A stretch of 34,159 bases of DNA from an uncultured Pelagibacteraceae bacterium (GTDB taxonomy: Bacteria > Pseudomonadota > Alphaproteobacteria > Pelagibacterales > Pelagibacteraceae): the NCBI GenBank assembly GCA_902604005.1, contig CACKXH010000007.1, positions 1 to 34,159 of the forward strand, given 5' to 3'. The translations under genes and the position numbers were made by a program. The notes beneath the pieces are model-generated. The model saw nothing but the letters and a program-made list of their open reading frames with translations. It was not told the DNA's origin and did not search any database. This document shows, piece by piece, positions 8,680 through 17,509 of the stretch; position 1 is the first letter of the stretch, and every line of letters starts with the position of its first letter.

Positions 8680-9451
8680 CTAATATATTTGCAATTTGAT
8701 TTACCTGATCATTAGATGAAGATAATTTTTTGCTTAACCATCCTTTCGATTTTTCAAATTTCTTAATTACTACATCTTCTCCAAATTTTTCTCTAAGAAC
8801 TTGGTTGGCATCTCCAATTTCATCTATCAGACCTAAATCTTTAGCTTTACTTCCAGACCAAAATTCTCCTGAAAATAATTCAACTTCTTTTTTTTTTAGT
8901 TTCATGCCCCTACTTTTTTCAACCACATTAATAAAATCTTTGTGTAAATCTAACTGGATATTTTTTAATCTCTCAATATCCTCTTTTTTTTCTTCAAGAA
9001 AAGGGTCTAGTGTACTTTTATTTTTACCAGCAGTGTGAACTCTTCTTTCAACTCCAATTTTTTTTATCAGCTCTGTAAAACCAAATGACGAATAAATAAC
9101 CCCAATAGAACCTATGATAGAACTGGAGTTTGCATAAATCTCATCGCCAGCGCAAGCTATTAAGTAACCCCCAGAAGCAGCAACGTCTTCTGCAAAAACT
9201 ATTACTTTCTTTTTATTCTTTTTTGCTAATCGTCTTATAAAATTGTAAATAAGATGCGATTGAACTGGAGACCCACCAGGTGAATTTATAGTAATAGCAA
9301 TACATTCTGCTTTTTTTACTGAAAAAGCTTTTGAAATAATCTCTTCTTGACCTGAAAAATCTATCCCTTGCTTAAACTTTCCGACATTTCCAATAACACC
9401 ACTTAACTTAACATGTGGAACAATTTTTTTCTTTTTTAAAAAAGACAACAT
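8645..9451 (-). CDS. sppA: S49 family serine peptidase (SppA/SohB-like)
   Basis: Self-compartmentalising serine protease family that degrades released signal peptides or membrane-associated fragments. The catalytic Ser93 lies in AASGGYLIA and the general-base Lys145 in AGKNKS. Their 52-residue spacing matches the Ser/Lys dyad spacing of Bacillus SppA. NSPGGSP (56-62) and [12 protein letters not shown] are further S49 hallmarks. At 268 aa it is a single-domain, short form. The N-terminus ([18 protein letters not shown]) has no convincing transmembrane anchor or signal peptide, so it may be cytoplasmic or only peripherally bound. AAAGG lies just upstream of the ATG. It is the first gene of the glyQ-glyS-ppdK unit. 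Confidence 0.88.
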   Translation of the reverse strand: MLSFLKKKKIVPHVKLSGVIGNVGKFKQGIDFSGQEEIISKAFSVKKAECIAITINSPGGSPVQSHLIYNFIRRLAKKNKKKVIVFAEDVAASGGYLIACAGDEIYANSSSIIGSIGVIYSSFGFTELIKKIGVERRVHTAGKNKSTLDPFLEEKKEDIERLKNIQLDLHKDFINVVEKSRGMKLKKKEVELFSGEFWSGSKAKDLGLIDEIGDANQVLREKFGEDVVIKKFEKSKGWLSKKLSSSNDQVNQIANILDERSVWQRYGL

Positions 9452-9491
9452 TTTTAACCTTTATAGAATTTTTAATTGAATATAAAGACAC

Positions 9492-9519
9492 CTTATAATT
9501 GAAGATTCAGGTGCGTCAA
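9492..9519 (-). promoter_or_regulatory. Candidate promoter of sppA-glyQ-glyS-ppdK
   Basis: On the minus strand TTGACG (9514-9519, five of six to TTGACA) is followed after 16 bases by TATAAG (9492-9497, five of six to TATAAT). The start would lie near 9485, leaving a leader of about 30 bases with AAAGG before the sppA ATG. Confidence 0.6.
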
Positions 9520-9548
9520 TTGATAAGTAATAAATATAAACTTATTAT
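9520..9548 (+). promoter_or_regulatory. Candidate promoter of ispB
   Basis: TTGATA (9520-9525, five of six) and TATTAT (9543-9548, five of six) are separated by the ideal 17 bases. The start would be near 9555, leaving a leader of only about 12 bases before the ATG at 9567. Its -35 directly abuts the -35 of the divergent sppA promoter. Confidence 0.6.
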
Positions 9549-9566
9549 ACTAGTTTGTTCATATAA

Positions 9567-10580
9567 ATGGGAACAGTAATTCAACTTAAAAACCAAATTA
9601 ATAATTCTTATTATCAACTTAAAAACTCAGTTGAGGATAAATTGCTGTTAGTTGAGGAAAAAATAAAATCTAAGTTAACAAGTGATGTGGAGCTAGTTCA
9701 AAAAATGACTAACTATCATCTAGATACAAGTGGAAAAAGACTAAGAGCTTTACTAACCCTATGTTCTGCTAAAATGTGTGGTTATTTAAAAGGTACTAGA
9801 GATATAAATTTAGCTGCTTGTGTTGAGCTTATTCATTCTGCAACTTTAATGCACGATGATGTGATAGATAACGGCTCTATAAGAAGAGGCAAAAAAACGT
9901 TAAACAAAATTTGGGACAATCACTCCTCAGTATTAGTTGGAGACTATTTGCTCAGTAGATGCTTTGAGATGATGGTAGAAGATGGAAATATAGAAGTTTT
10001 AAAATTATTATCCTCAACATCCTCAAAAATTGCTCAAGGAGAAATATTACAACTTCAACATCAAGGAGAAGTTGATATGTTAGAGGAAACATATCTTAAA
10101 ATTATTTCTGCAAAAACTGCAGAATTATTTGCTGCCTCAACAAAAGTTGGTGGGATTTTATCTGATATAGAAAATAAAAAAAAAGAAGCTTTAGAGTTTT
10201 ACGGAAGAAATCTTGGTTTAACATTTCAAATTGCTGACGATACCCTAGATTACAATTCTGAATTAAAATTGTTTGGAAAAAAAATTGGGCAAGATTTTTA
10301 CGAAGGAAAAATTACACTGCCTATAATATTATTATTTCAAAGAGCAGAAGACCAAGAAAAAAAAAATCTTAAAGATATATTCTTTAAAAATAAAAGGACT
10401 GAAGATAATTTAGATTATACTTTATCTTTAATTAAGAAATATAACATAATCAAAGCATGCTATCAAAAAGCTTATCATTATATTAATCTAGCCTCCAATT
10501 CTTTGTCTGTATTTAGTGATTGTGAAGAAAAAAGTATTCTTGAAAATTTAACCTCATTTAGTTTGGAAAGAAACTTTTAA
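9567..10580 (+). CDS. ispB: Long-chain polyprenyl diphosphate synthase (octaprenyl/decaprenyl type)
   Basis: Extends farnesyl diphosphate with isopentenyl diphosphate to the long prenyl tail of ubiquinone. Both aspartate-rich motifs are present: DDVID (97-101, in LMHDDVID) and DDTLD (224-228, in FQIADDTLDY). Also present are GKRLRALL, RRGKKTLNKIW and GDYLLSR. The five-residue first motif with small residues upstream (HSATLMHDD) is typical of long-chain trans-prenyltransferases and differs from the short-chain enzyme at 14236-15153. The exact chain length cannot be read. Its stop overlaps that of pdxH on the other strand by 4 bases, with no room for a terminator hairpin. Confidence 0.92.
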   Translation: MGTVIQLKNQINNSYYQLKNSVEDKLLLVEEKIKSKLTSDVELVQKMTNYHLDTSGKRLRALLTLCSAKMCGYLKGTRDINLAACVELIHSATLMHDDVIDNGSIRRGKKTLNKIWDNHSSVLVGDYLLSRCFEMMVEDGNIEVLKLLSSTSSKIAQGEILQLQHQGEVDMLEETYLKIISAKTAELFAASTKVGGILSDIENKKKEALEFYGRNLGLTFQIADDTLDYNSELKLFGKKIGQDFYEGKITLPIILLFQRAEDQEKKNLKDIFFKNKRTEDNLDYTLSLIKKYNIIKACYQKAYHYINLASNSLSVFSDCEEKSILENLTSFSLERNF

Positions 10581-11203
10581 GGGCTTAAGAGGTTTTTGAT
10601 CCAAGCATTTTTCTTATTCAAAGTATATTTCAATCTTTCGTGTATTCTATTGTCTCCATCCAGCCAAAATTCGATACTTGATGGTTTTAAATTCCAGCCT
10701 GACCAATAATCAGGTCTTGGGACTAGATCTTTATCACCATACTTTTTTTTGTAGTCTTCTATTTCGTTTAAAAGTTCTTCTCTACTTTTTAAAATACTAC
10801 TTTGTTTAGATGCCCATGCACCAATTCTACTTTCATATGCTCTTGAATTGTAATATTCATCTGCAGTTTTATCATCCACTTGTTTTAAAGTTCCTGATAT
10901 TCTTATTTGTCTTAATAAACTTTTCCAATGAAAGCACATTGTAGCGTTAGGGTTTTCTTTTATTTCATTTCCTTTTTGACTATTTAAATTTGTATAAAAA
11001 ACAAATCCATTTTTATCAAAACCTTTGAGAAGTACCATTCTTACTGATGGTATGCCATCTTTGTTAGCAGTACCTAAAGCTAGAGCGTTAGGATCGTTGA
11101 TTTCTTTCTTTTTTGCCTCTACAAACCATTTTTCAAATAATTCAAATGGGTCATCAAGATCAAGAAAGCATTTATTAAGCCCTAGTGAGTTTTTTTGATT
11201 CAT
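10577..11203 (-). CDS. pdxH: Pyridoxine/pyridoxamine 5'-phosphate oxidase
   Basis: FMN-dependent oxidase producing pyridoxal 5'-phosphate in the last step of vitamin B6 synthesis or salvage. Family signatures: PNALALGTANKDGIPSVRMVLLKG, GFVFYTNLNSQKGNEI (FMN-phosphate region), FHWKSLLRQIRISGTL, SRIGAWASKQS, and the C-terminal WSGWNLKPSSIEFW and RIHERL. The 208 aa length fits. It is a single gene between convergent ispB and divergent aroC. Only 33 bases separate its ATG from that of aroC, so any promoter pair must share that space or reach into coding DNA. Confidence 0.95.
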   Translation of the reverse strand: MNQKNSLGLNKCFLDLDDPFELFEKWFVEAKKKEINDPNALALGTANKDGIPSVRMVLLKGFDKNGFVFYTNLNSQKGNEIKENPNATMCFHWKSLLRQIRISGTLKQVDDKTADEYYNSRAYESRIGAWASKQSSILKSREELLNEIEDYKKKYGDKDLVPRPDYWSGWNLKPSSIEFWLDGDNRIHERLKYTLNKKNAWIKNLLSP

Positions 11204-11236
11204 AATTTAAACAAAATAATCTATACAATATAAATA

Positions 11237-12319
11237 ATGTCATTTAATACTTTTGGAAAGTTTTTTCGTTTCACAACATGGGGAGAATCTCATGGACCAG
11301 CTATTGGCTGCATAATTGATGGTTGCCCACCTTTAATTCAGCTAAAAGAACAGGATATTCAGGAAGAACTAGATAAAAGGAAACCAGGTCAATCGAAGTT
11401 CACAACTCAAAGAAAAGAAAGTGACAAAGTACAAATTCTATCAGGGGTGTTTGAAGGTAAAACAACTGGTACGCCAATATCCCTAATAATTTATAATGAG
11501 GATATGCGGTCAAAGGATTACAAAAATATTAAAGATAAATTTAGACCTGGGCATGCTGATTTTACTTATTTTAAAAAATATGGAATTAGAGATTATAGAG
11601 GAGGTGGAAGATCTTCAGCTAGAGAAACAGCTGCAAGAGTTGCGGCTGGCGCTATTGCAAAAAAAGTTCTAGAAAAAAAATTAGGTAGAAAATTTAAGAT
11701 TTCTGCTGCAGTTACTCAGCTAGGTATTCTTGGTTGTGATACAACAAAGTGGAATGATAAAATAATTTATAAAAATCCATTTTTTTGTCCAGACAAATCA
11801 ATGCTAAAAATCTGGGAAAAATATTTACTAAGTATTAGAAAAGCAGGATCTTCCTGTGGAGCAGTAATTGAAGTCAGAGCGAATGGGGTTCCAGCAGGTT
11901 TAGGTGCACCTATTTATTCTAAGTTAGATTCTGATATTGCGTCAGCTATGATGAGTATAAATGCAGTTAAAGGTGTAAATATTGGTTCAGGAATGAATTC
12001 TGCTCAATTGTCTGGAGAGGAAAATTCTGATGAAATTTCACAAAATAATAAAAGATTGAAATTTAATTCAAACAATGCGGGTGGAATACTTGGTGGTATT
12101 TCTTCTGGACAAGAAATAGTAGTTTCATTTGCTGTAAAACCTACATCTTCAATTTTAAAAAGTAGAAAAACAGTAAATAAATTTGGAAAAAACACTACTA
12201 TATCTGTAACTGGTAGACATGATCCTTGTGTAGGAATAAGAGCAGTTCCAGTTGGGGAGGCTATGCTTTCATGTGTATTATTGGATCATTATCTAATGAA
12301 TAAAGCACAGTGTGGTTAA
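11237..12319 (+). CDS. aroC: Chorismate synthase
   Basis: Converts 5-enolpyruvylshikimate 3-phosphate to chorismate, the last step of the shikimate route, using reduced FMN. The three classic signatures are present: [17 protein letters not shown] (about 17-33), the [19 protein letters not shown] block (about 125-143), and the C-terminal [19 protein letters not shown]. The [22 protein letters not shown] and [11 protein letters not shown] segments are also standard. Length (360 aa) is normal. Its stop lies 6 bases from the convergent dxs stop. No other shikimate gene is in the window. Confidence 0.97.
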   Translation: MSFNTFGKFFRFTTWGESHGPAIGCIIDGCPPLIQLKEQDIQEELDKRKPGQSKFTTQRKESDKVQILSGVFEGKTTGTPISLIIYNEDMRSKDYKNIKDKFRPGHADFTYFKKYGIRDYRGGGRSSARETAARVAAGAIAKKVLEKKLGRKFKISAAVTQLGILGCDTTKWNDKIIYKNPFFCPDKSMLKIWEKYLLSIRKAGSSCGAVIEVRANGVPAGLGAPIYSKLDSDIASAMMSINAVKGVNIGSGMNSAQLSGEENSDEISQNNKRLKFNSNNAGGILGGISSGQEIVVSFAVKPTSSILKSRKTVNKFGKNTTISVTGRHDPCVGIRAVPVGEAMLSCVLLDHYLMNKAQCG

Positions 12320-12325
12320 ATAAAA

Positions 12326-14239
12326 TTATTTTTGTTTTTGTAAAACAATATTAGAATTTAAAACATCCAAAACTTTCTCTTCAATTGAGCTAAAATCTAA
12401 ATTTGCAATTTTATACATATTATCTGGTGTATCTTGATCTATAAAAATATCTGGAAGTGTCATTGATCTAAATTTTAGGTTAGAGTCCATTAACCCTTTT
12501 TTTGATAAAAAATTAACAACATGAGAACCAAAACCTCCTATAGAACCTTCTTCAATAGTAACAATTGCTTCATGAGTTGTGGCTAATTGCCAAATTAAAT
12601 TTTCATCTAAAGGCTTCGCAAATCTTGCATCTACAATTGTTATATTAACTCCTTTTTTTTTTAAATTGTCAGCTGCTTTTAATGTTTCATTTAATCTTGC
12701 ACCAAAATTTAAAATAGCCAATTTATTTCCTTCTTGAATTATTCTTGATTTACCTATTTCAATCTTTTCATTAAAACTTGGCAGAACAGAACCTAACCCG
12801 GTCCCCCTCGGGTATCTGAATGCACAAGGTCGATCATTAATTTCAGTTGAAGTGTTAATCATTCTTACAAGTTCAGCTTCGTCACTAGCAGCCATTACTA
12901 CAAAATTTGGCAATGTTGATAAATATGTTGTATCAAAACTGCCAGCATGAGTTGGTCCATCAGCACCAACTAATCCTGCTCTATCTATTGCAAATCTCAC
13001 AGGTAAACTCTGAATTGCTACATCATGAACTACTTGATCATATGCTCTTTGTAAAAACGTTGAATAAATTGCTGTGTAAGGTTTGAAATTTTCAGTGGCT
13101 AAACCAGCTGCAAATGTAACAGCATGTTGTTCTGCAATGCCAACATCAAACGTTCTATCTGGAAATTCTTTACGGAAAATGTCAAGACCTGTTCCGTCTG
13201 GCATGGCTGCAGTAATAGCAACTATTTTACTATCTTTCTTAGCATGTTGAACTAAAGTATTAGCAAATACCTTTGTATATGATGGAATTTTACTTGAACT
13301 TTTAGATTGTTGACCTGTCTCAACATTAAATTTTGTGACACCATGGTATTTATCTTCTGCTTTTTCTGCAAATGAATACCCTTTTCCTTTTTTTGTTTTG
13401 ATGTGAATTAAAATTGGTCCCTCATGTTTTGAGTCTCTTGCATTTTTTAAAATTGGAACCAAAGCATTTAAATCATGCCCATCTATAGGCCCGATATAAT
13501 AAAAACCAAGAGAACTAAACAGAGTTCCACCAGTTACAACTGACCTAAGTAAATCTTCAGCTTTACCAGCTTTCGCACTAAATCTTTTTGAAAATGCAGA
13601 TGTAATTAGTTTAATAGTTTCTCTTAAACTGAAATAAATTTTACCTGAAAAAATTTTAGCCAGATAAGTACCCATCGCGCCTACAGGTTTAGCTATCGAC
13701 ATATCATTATCATTTAAAATCACAATCATTTTTGTTTTAGAAGCACCAGCGTTGTTCATTGCTTCATAAGCCATACCTGCACTGATAGCTCCATCACCAA
13801 TAACAGCTATTACGTTATCTAATTTATTTGATAGCTTATTTGCCTCAGCTATTCCTAAGGCTGAAGAAATTGAGGTTGAACTATGTGCTGCACCAAAAGG
13901 ATCATATTCACTCTCTTGTCTTTTTGTAAAACCAGAAAGACCTCCACCTTGTCTTAGTGTTCTAATTTTATCTTTTCTTCCTGTTAAAATTTTGTGAGGA
14001 TAACATTGATGACCTACATCCCAAATTAATTTATCATTCGGTGTATTAAATATATAATGTAGAGCGACGGTGAGCTCAACTACACCAAGACTTGCTCCTA
14101 AATGACCGCCAGTCACTGACACAGCATTAATCATTTCTTCTCTTAGCTCATCAGCTACCTTTTGAAGTTTTGATTCTGATATTTTCTTTAAATCTGATGG
14201 GAAATTTATTTCATCTAAATATTTGTATTTTTTTATCAT
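12326..14239 (-). CDS. dxs: 1-deoxy-D-xylulose-5-phosphate synthase
   Basis: Thiamine-diphosphate enzyme joining pyruvate and glyceraldehyde 3-phosphate, the first step of the non-mevalonate isoprenoid pathway. Visible blocks are [35 protein letters not shown], the ThDP motif [18 protein letters not shown] to [24 protein letters not shown] with the catalytic Glu, and [15 protein letters not shown]. The 637 aa length is standard. Its ATG overlaps the TGA of ispA (ATGA), so it is translationally coupled as the last gene of xseB-ispA-dxs. Confidence 0.97.
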   Translation of the reverse strand: MIKKYKYLDEINFPSDLKKISESKLQKVADELREEMINAVSVTGGHLGASLGVVELTVALHYIFNTPNDKLIWDVGHQCYPHKILTGRKDKIRTLRQGGGLSGFTKRQESEYDPFGAAHSSTSISSALGIAEANKLSNKLDNVIAVIGDGAISAGMAYEAMNNAGASKTKMIVILNDNDMSIAKPVGAMGTYLAKIFSGKIYFSLRETIKLITSAFSKRFSAKAGKAEDLLRSVVTGGTLFSSLGFYYIGPIDGHDLNALVPILKNARDSKHEGPILIHIKTKKGKGYSFAEKAEDKYHGVTKFNVETGQQSKSSSKIPSYTKVFANTLVQHAKKDSKIVAITAAMPDGTGLDIFRKEFPDRTFDVGIAEQHAVTFAAGLATENFKPYTAIYSTFLQRAYDQVVHDVAIQSLPVRFAIDRAGLVGADGPTHAGSFDTTYLSTLPNFVVMAASDEAELVRMINTSTEINDRPCAFRYPRGTGLGSVLPSFNEKIEIGKSRIIQEGNKLAILNFGARLNETLKAADNLKKKGVNITIVDARFAKPLDENLIWQLATTHEAIVTIEEGSIGGFGSHVVNFLSKKGLMDSNLKFRSMTLPDIFIDQDTPDNMYKIANLDFSSIEEKVLDVLNSNIVLQKQK

Positions 14240-15153
14240 CTATTTCTATTTAAAATATATTCTAATGTTTCAGATAAGTTTTTTGACCTTGGGCCATATA
14301 TCTTAAGTTTATCATTTATTTTTATAATTAAGTTATTAGCATATTTAATAGTATTTTTATGTCCTAGTAAACTAATTAGAGTTGCTTTTCCTTTTATCTT
14401 ATCTTTTCCAGTTTTTTTTCCTGCAATTAGTAAACTTCCTTTGTTATCAATCAAATCGTCAGCTACTTGGAATAGTAATCCAATGTTCGCGCCTATATTT
14501 TCAAATTTATTAATTTCTTTTTTAGATTTTTTTTTAATAATTAAAGGGGCTACACAACAAAAACTAAAAAGTTTTCCTGTTTTTTTAATTTCCATTTCAA
14601 TAATTCTTTTTCTTGAAACTTTCTTATGTTCAAAACTTAAATCTAAATATTGTCCTCCAGCTATTCCCAGATGTCCTGAACTTTCAGAAATCTTATTAAT
14701 CAAATTAATCTTTGTTTTTTCAGAAAGATTTAAATCTTTATGACTTAAAATTTCAAAAGCCATAGTTAAAAGTGAGTTGCCAGCTAGCACCGCTGTAGAC
14801 TCTCCAAATTTAATATGAGTTGAGGGTTTACCTCTCCTAATTGAATCATTATCCATACATGGTAAATCATCATGTATTAATGAGTAAGCGTGTATACATT
14901 CAACTGCTGCACCTAAAATAATTAACGTTTTATAATTAATTTTAAATATTGACCCAACATCAACTAGAACTTTAGATCTAATTTTTTTTCCTCCTGAAAA
15001 CAAACCATATTTCATTGGTATTATTAATTCAGATTTTTTTTGTCTTTTAACAAATCTTTTTAAGAAAAAATTTGTGTCATGTGCAATTTTATTTAATTTT
15101 TTTTTCATTTTTTTTAGAGGTAATTTTTGAGATATTTTCCTTAGTTTTTTCAT
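14236..15153 (-). CDS. ispA: Farnesyl/geranyl diphosphate synthase (short-chain prenyltransferase)
   Basis: Makes geranyl and farnesyl diphosphate from the C5 units that depend on Dxs. The first aspartate-rich motif has the bacterial FPP-synthase form DDLPCMD (95-101) with the two-residue insertion. The second is VADDLID (about 230). [10 protein letters not shown] (54-63) and [14 protein letters not shown] are characteristic. Length is 305 aa from the ATG at 15153, overlapping xseB by 65 bases. Met16 (ATG at 15108) would cut the overlap to 20 bases and give a more usual N-terminus. The first 15 residues are a lysine-rich stretch without family similarity, so the start is uncertain. Confidence 0.93.
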   Translation of the reverse strand: MKKLRKISQKLPLKKMKKKLNKIAHDTNFFLKRFVKRQKKSELIIPMKYGLFSGGKKIRSKVLVDVGSIFKINYKTLIILGAAVECIHAYSLIHDDLPCMDNDSIRRGKPSTHIKFGESTAVLAGNSLLTMAFEILSHKDLNLSEKTKINLINKISESSGHLGIAGGQYLDLSFEHKKVSRKRIIEMEIKKTGKLFSFCCVAPLIIKKKSKKEINKFENIGANIGLLFQVADDLIDNKGSLLIAGKKTGKDKIKGKATLISLLGHKNTIKYANNLIIKINDKLKIYGPRSKNLSETLEYILNRNR

Positions 15154-15343
15154 TTATATTTTTAACATCTTTTTGAAATTTTTTTTCAATGATATTATTT
15201 AGTTTTAATAAATTTTGATAATTTTCTATAGAATTTTCTAAGTTTTTTTTACTTTCTAAATCTTCAATCATCTTATTGGCCTTTTTAGTTAGCTCCTCAA
15301 GAGACAAAGAATTATAATCATTTGGTAAATTTTTATCTTTCAT
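15089..15343 (-). CDS. xseB: Exodeoxyribonuclease VII small subunit
   Basis: Small subunit of the ATP-independent single-strand exonuclease VII, assembling with several copies per XseA chain. The 84 aa protein has the family pattern: LSLEELTKKANKMIEDLES, then LENSIENYQNLLKLN. This is the two-helix motif usually written as SFEEALxELExIVxxLExG-x-LSLEESLxxYExG. A lysine-rich tail follows. Its place as the first gene before ispA and dxs is the conserved bacterial xseB-ispA-dxs order, which supports the call despite its small size. xseA is not in the window. Its ATG is only 20 bases from the divergent Sua5-type gene. Confidence 0.88.
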   Translation of the reverse strand: MKDKNLPNDYNSLSLEELTKKANKMIEDLESKKNLENSIENYQNLLKLNNIIEKKFQKDVKNINEKTKENISKITSKKNEKKIK

Positions 15344-15363
15344 ATAATACTCTCAGATAATAC

Positions 15364-16296
15364 ATGAAAATTAATCTTGCAAATATTAAAAAAGCTCAAA
15401 AACTCTTAAATAAAAGTGAGTGTGTAGCAATACCAACTGAGACTGTTTATGGTCTAGCGGCCAATGCTTACTCAGATACGGCATGTAAAAAAATATACAA
15501 ACTTAAAAAAAGACCCAAAAATAATCCTCTTATAGTCCACTATTTAAATTGTCAAATTTTAAAGAAAGATTGTAGCTTTAATAACAATTTTATTAAACTT
15601 TATAAAAAATTTTGCCCAGGGCCAATTACATTTATTCTAGATTTAAAAAAAAATTCAAAAATTTCTAAAATTGTTACTAACAAGCAAAATACTTTAGCTG
15701 TAAGATTTCCAAAACACCCAATTGCACGAAGTTTATTAAAAAAACTAAATTTTCCTTTAGCAGCTCCCAGTGCCAATTTATCATCTAAAGTTAGTGCTGT
15801 CACTCCTGCTGACGTCAAAGATGATTTTGGTAACAATATTAAATATATTCTTGATGGAGGAAAATCATCTATAGGACTTGAGTCAACTATTATTGATTTA
15901 AGAAATAAACCCAAAATACTAAGATTAGGAGGTTTAGAAACATCAATAATTAAAAAAGCTTTAAATAAAAAAATTATCATAAATAATAATCCCTCAAAAA
16001 TTTCTTCACCTGGTCAATTTAAGATTCATTATTCCCCAGGCATTCCTATAAGATTAAATGTAAAGAAAATTAGAAATGGTGAGGCTTATCTATTGATAAA
16101 GAAAAATAAAAGAACAAAATCAAATTATTATTTTTTGTCAAAAAATGGTAGTTTGAGAGAAGCATCAAAAAATTTGTATAGTACATTGAGAAAAATTAAA
16201 AAAGATAAATATAAATCAATTGCAGTTTGCAAAATTCCTAATAAAGGATTGGGTAAAACTATAAATGATAGATTAATGAGAGCATCTAAATTTTAA
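15364..16296 (+). CDS. tsaC: L-threonylcarbamoyladenylate synthase, Sua5 type
   Basis: Makes threonylcarbamoyl-AMP from threonine, bicarbonate and ATP for the universal t6A37 modification of ANN-decoding tRNAs. The YrdC domain (about 5-195) shows ECVAIPTETVYGLAANAYS, KIYKLKKRPKNNPLIVHY, FCPGPITFIL, LAVRFPKHPIARSLL, LAAPSANLSSKVSAVTPADV and SIGLESTIIDL. A linker with SPGQFKIHYSPG introduces a C-terminal Sua5 domain (about 225-310), so this is the long Sua5 form rather than the single-domain TsaC. At 310 aa it is slightly compact. The stop shares one base with the next ATG (TAATG), so the SGNH gene is coupled to it. Confidence 0.93.
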   Translation: MKINLANIKKAQKLLNKSECVAIPTETVYGLAANAYSDTACKKIYKLKKRPKNNPLIVHYLNCQILKKDCSFNNNFIKLYKKFCPGPITFILDLKKNSKISKIVTNKQNTLAVRFPKHPIARSLLKKLNFPLAAPSANLSSKVSAVTPADVKDDFGNNIKYILDGGKSSIGLESTIIDLRNKPKILRLGGLETSIIKKALNKKIIINNNPSKISSPGQFKIHYSPGIPIRLNVKKIRNGEAYLLIKKNKRTKSNYYFLSKNGSLREASKNLYSTLRKIKKDKYKSIAVCKIPNKGLGKTINDRLMRASKF

Positions 16297-17378
16297 TGAT
16301 AAAAAAATACTCTAAGATTTTTTTGATTAATATTATTATTTTTATCTTTTTTATTGAGCTCTTATCCTATTTATTAACTAAGATTAATATTTTGCCCAAT
16401 GGTCTTCCACCTCATATTACTTTAAATGCACATGAAGATTATAGTTATTGGCATCCAAAAAATTCAGAGTTCAAAATTGCAACAAAGTGCTGGCAATCAA
16501 AAGTTAAGTTTAATAATTTTGGTATTAAAAGTAATGATGATTTAGAAATAACAAAAACCAAAAAAAGAATTGCTATTCTTGGGGACTCAATGACCCAAAA
16601 CTCACAATTAAGTAATGAAAAAGATTTTACTGCAAAGCTACAGAAACTCCTTCCAGATTATGAAATAATTAATTTTTCAATATCATCAGTTGGTTTAGCT
16701 GATCAAATAAATATTTATAATAAATTAGTTAAAAAATTTAATGTAGATTTTGTATTTATGTACGTAACTTATAATGATTTTTCAGATAATCATTATTCAG
16801 ACCAAAGACCAAATAGAGTAACTTATAAAATTGAAAATAATAATATTGTTGAAATCAATATTGACAAAAGTGGTTTTTTTAAAAAATATAATTCTAAATT
16901 AAATAAATTTAAAAGGAATTATTTAATTTATATCAAAAAAATGACCTATTCATTCAAATTATATCATTTTTTAAAATGGGAATATATTTCTTATAAATAT
17001 AAGAAGGGACAAAATTTAAATAAAAAAATTAAAAGTGATGACACCGAAAAGTTATTTAAAGAAAAATATGCTGTCTACAAATATCTTGTTGAAAAAGCAA
17101 ACGATGAAATTTTTATTAATGTTCCTACCTTGATTTTTATGAACTCAGATAACAATAGTTTTATTAAAGAAACAAAAGAAATTAAAGCTATAAAAGAAAT
17201 ATATAAAAATTATAATTTTTATGATCCTAGATTAGAGTTTACTAAATATCTCAAAGATAATGGTATTTTAAAAAAACCTTATCTTGGATATGATTGTGAT
17301 GCCCATTATTCATCTTTAGGGGCAAAATTGTTAGCAAAATTTACATACGATAGATTTAAAGAATTTAATAATAATTAA
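16296..17378 (+). CDS. Membrane-anchored SGNH/GDSL hydrolase-like protein, function unknown
   Basis: I do not recognise a specific family. The protein has one hydrophobic N-terminal segment (about 9-32, rich in Ile, Phe and Leu), probably an uncleaved anchor, then a soluble domain. All four SGNH blocks can be placed: Ser98 in LGDSMTQ, Gly133 in SISSVGLADQ, Asn160 in TYNDFSDN, and the Asp335-x-His337 pair in CDAHYSSLGAKLL. This is the layout of periplasmic SGNH hydrolases or O-acyl-handling (AlgX/AlgJ-like) proteins acting on surface polysaccharides or lipids; the substrate is unknown. It is coupled by TAATG to the Sua5-type gene, with which it has no obvious functional link. It is followed by tRNA-Arg on the other strand. 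Protein composition is very rich in Lys, Asn and Ile. Confidence 0.75.
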   Translation: MIKKYSKIFLINIIIFIFFIELLSYLLTKINILPNGLPPHITLNAHEDYSYWHPKNSEFKIATKCWQSKVKFNNFGIKSNDDLEITKTKKRIAILGDSMTQNSQLSNEKDFTAKLQKLLPDYEIINFSISSVGLADQINIYNKLVKKFNVDFVFMYVTYNDFSDNHYSDQRPNRVTYKIENNNIVEINIDKSGFFKKYNSKLNKFKRNYLIYIKKMTYSFKLYHFLKWEYISYKYKKGQNLNKKIKSDDTEKLFKEKYAVYKYLVEKANDEIFINVPTLIFMNSDNNSFIKETKEIKAIKEIYKNYNFYDPRLEFTKYLKDNGILKKPYLGYDCDAHYSSLGAKLLAKFTYDRFKEFNNN

Positions 17379-17382
17379 TTGC

Positions 17383-17408
17383 TATAGATAAATTTAAGCA
17401 GATCTATA
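17383..17408. other. Perfect 7-bp hairpin in the tRNA-Arg 3' trailer
   Basis: TATAGAT (17383-17389) and ATCTATA (17402-17408) are exact inverted repeats around a 12-base spacer. They start just beyond the encoded CCA of the minus-strand tRNA and lie just after the SGNH gene stop. No long T run follows on either side, so a role as terminator is doubtful; it may be a processing or end structure. Confidence 0.3.
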
Positions 17409-17409
17409 T

Positions 17410-17486
17410 TGGCGCGCCTGCTAGGAGTCGAACCCAGAACCTCCTGATCCGAAGTCAGGCGCTCTATCCAGTTGAGCTACAAGCGC
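17410..17486 (-). tRNA. tRNA-Arg(TCG)
   Basis: Read on the minus strand: acceptor GCGCTTG pairs with CAGGCGC (one G-T), followed by discriminator G and encoded CCA (17410-17412). The D arm is GCTC-AACTGGATA-GAGC. The anticodon stem CCTGA/TCAGG encloses loop CTTCGGA, giving anticodon TCG, which reads CGA-type arginine codons. The T arm is CTGGG-TTCGACT-CCTAG. It totals 77 bases and all stems are sound. It lies opposite to the flanking genes, 23 bases before rluD. Confidence 0.95.
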
Positions 17487-17509
17487 ATATGATATTAATA
17501 TAGTATTTT

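Noticed and set aside
3041-9451. sppA-glyQ-glyS-ppdK as a novel functional module
   Set aside because: glyQ-glyS-ppdK adjacency is known in alphaproteobacteria; the grouping looks historical rather than a new system.
11204-11236. TTGATT (11195-11200) with TATACA (11222-11227) as an aroC promoter
   Set aside because: The spacer is 21 bases, too long for a standard promoter.
15600-15980. A 126-residue open frame antisense to the Sua5-type gene
   Set aside because: It mirrors the YrdC domain of a clear gene and has no independent start signal or recognisable motif.
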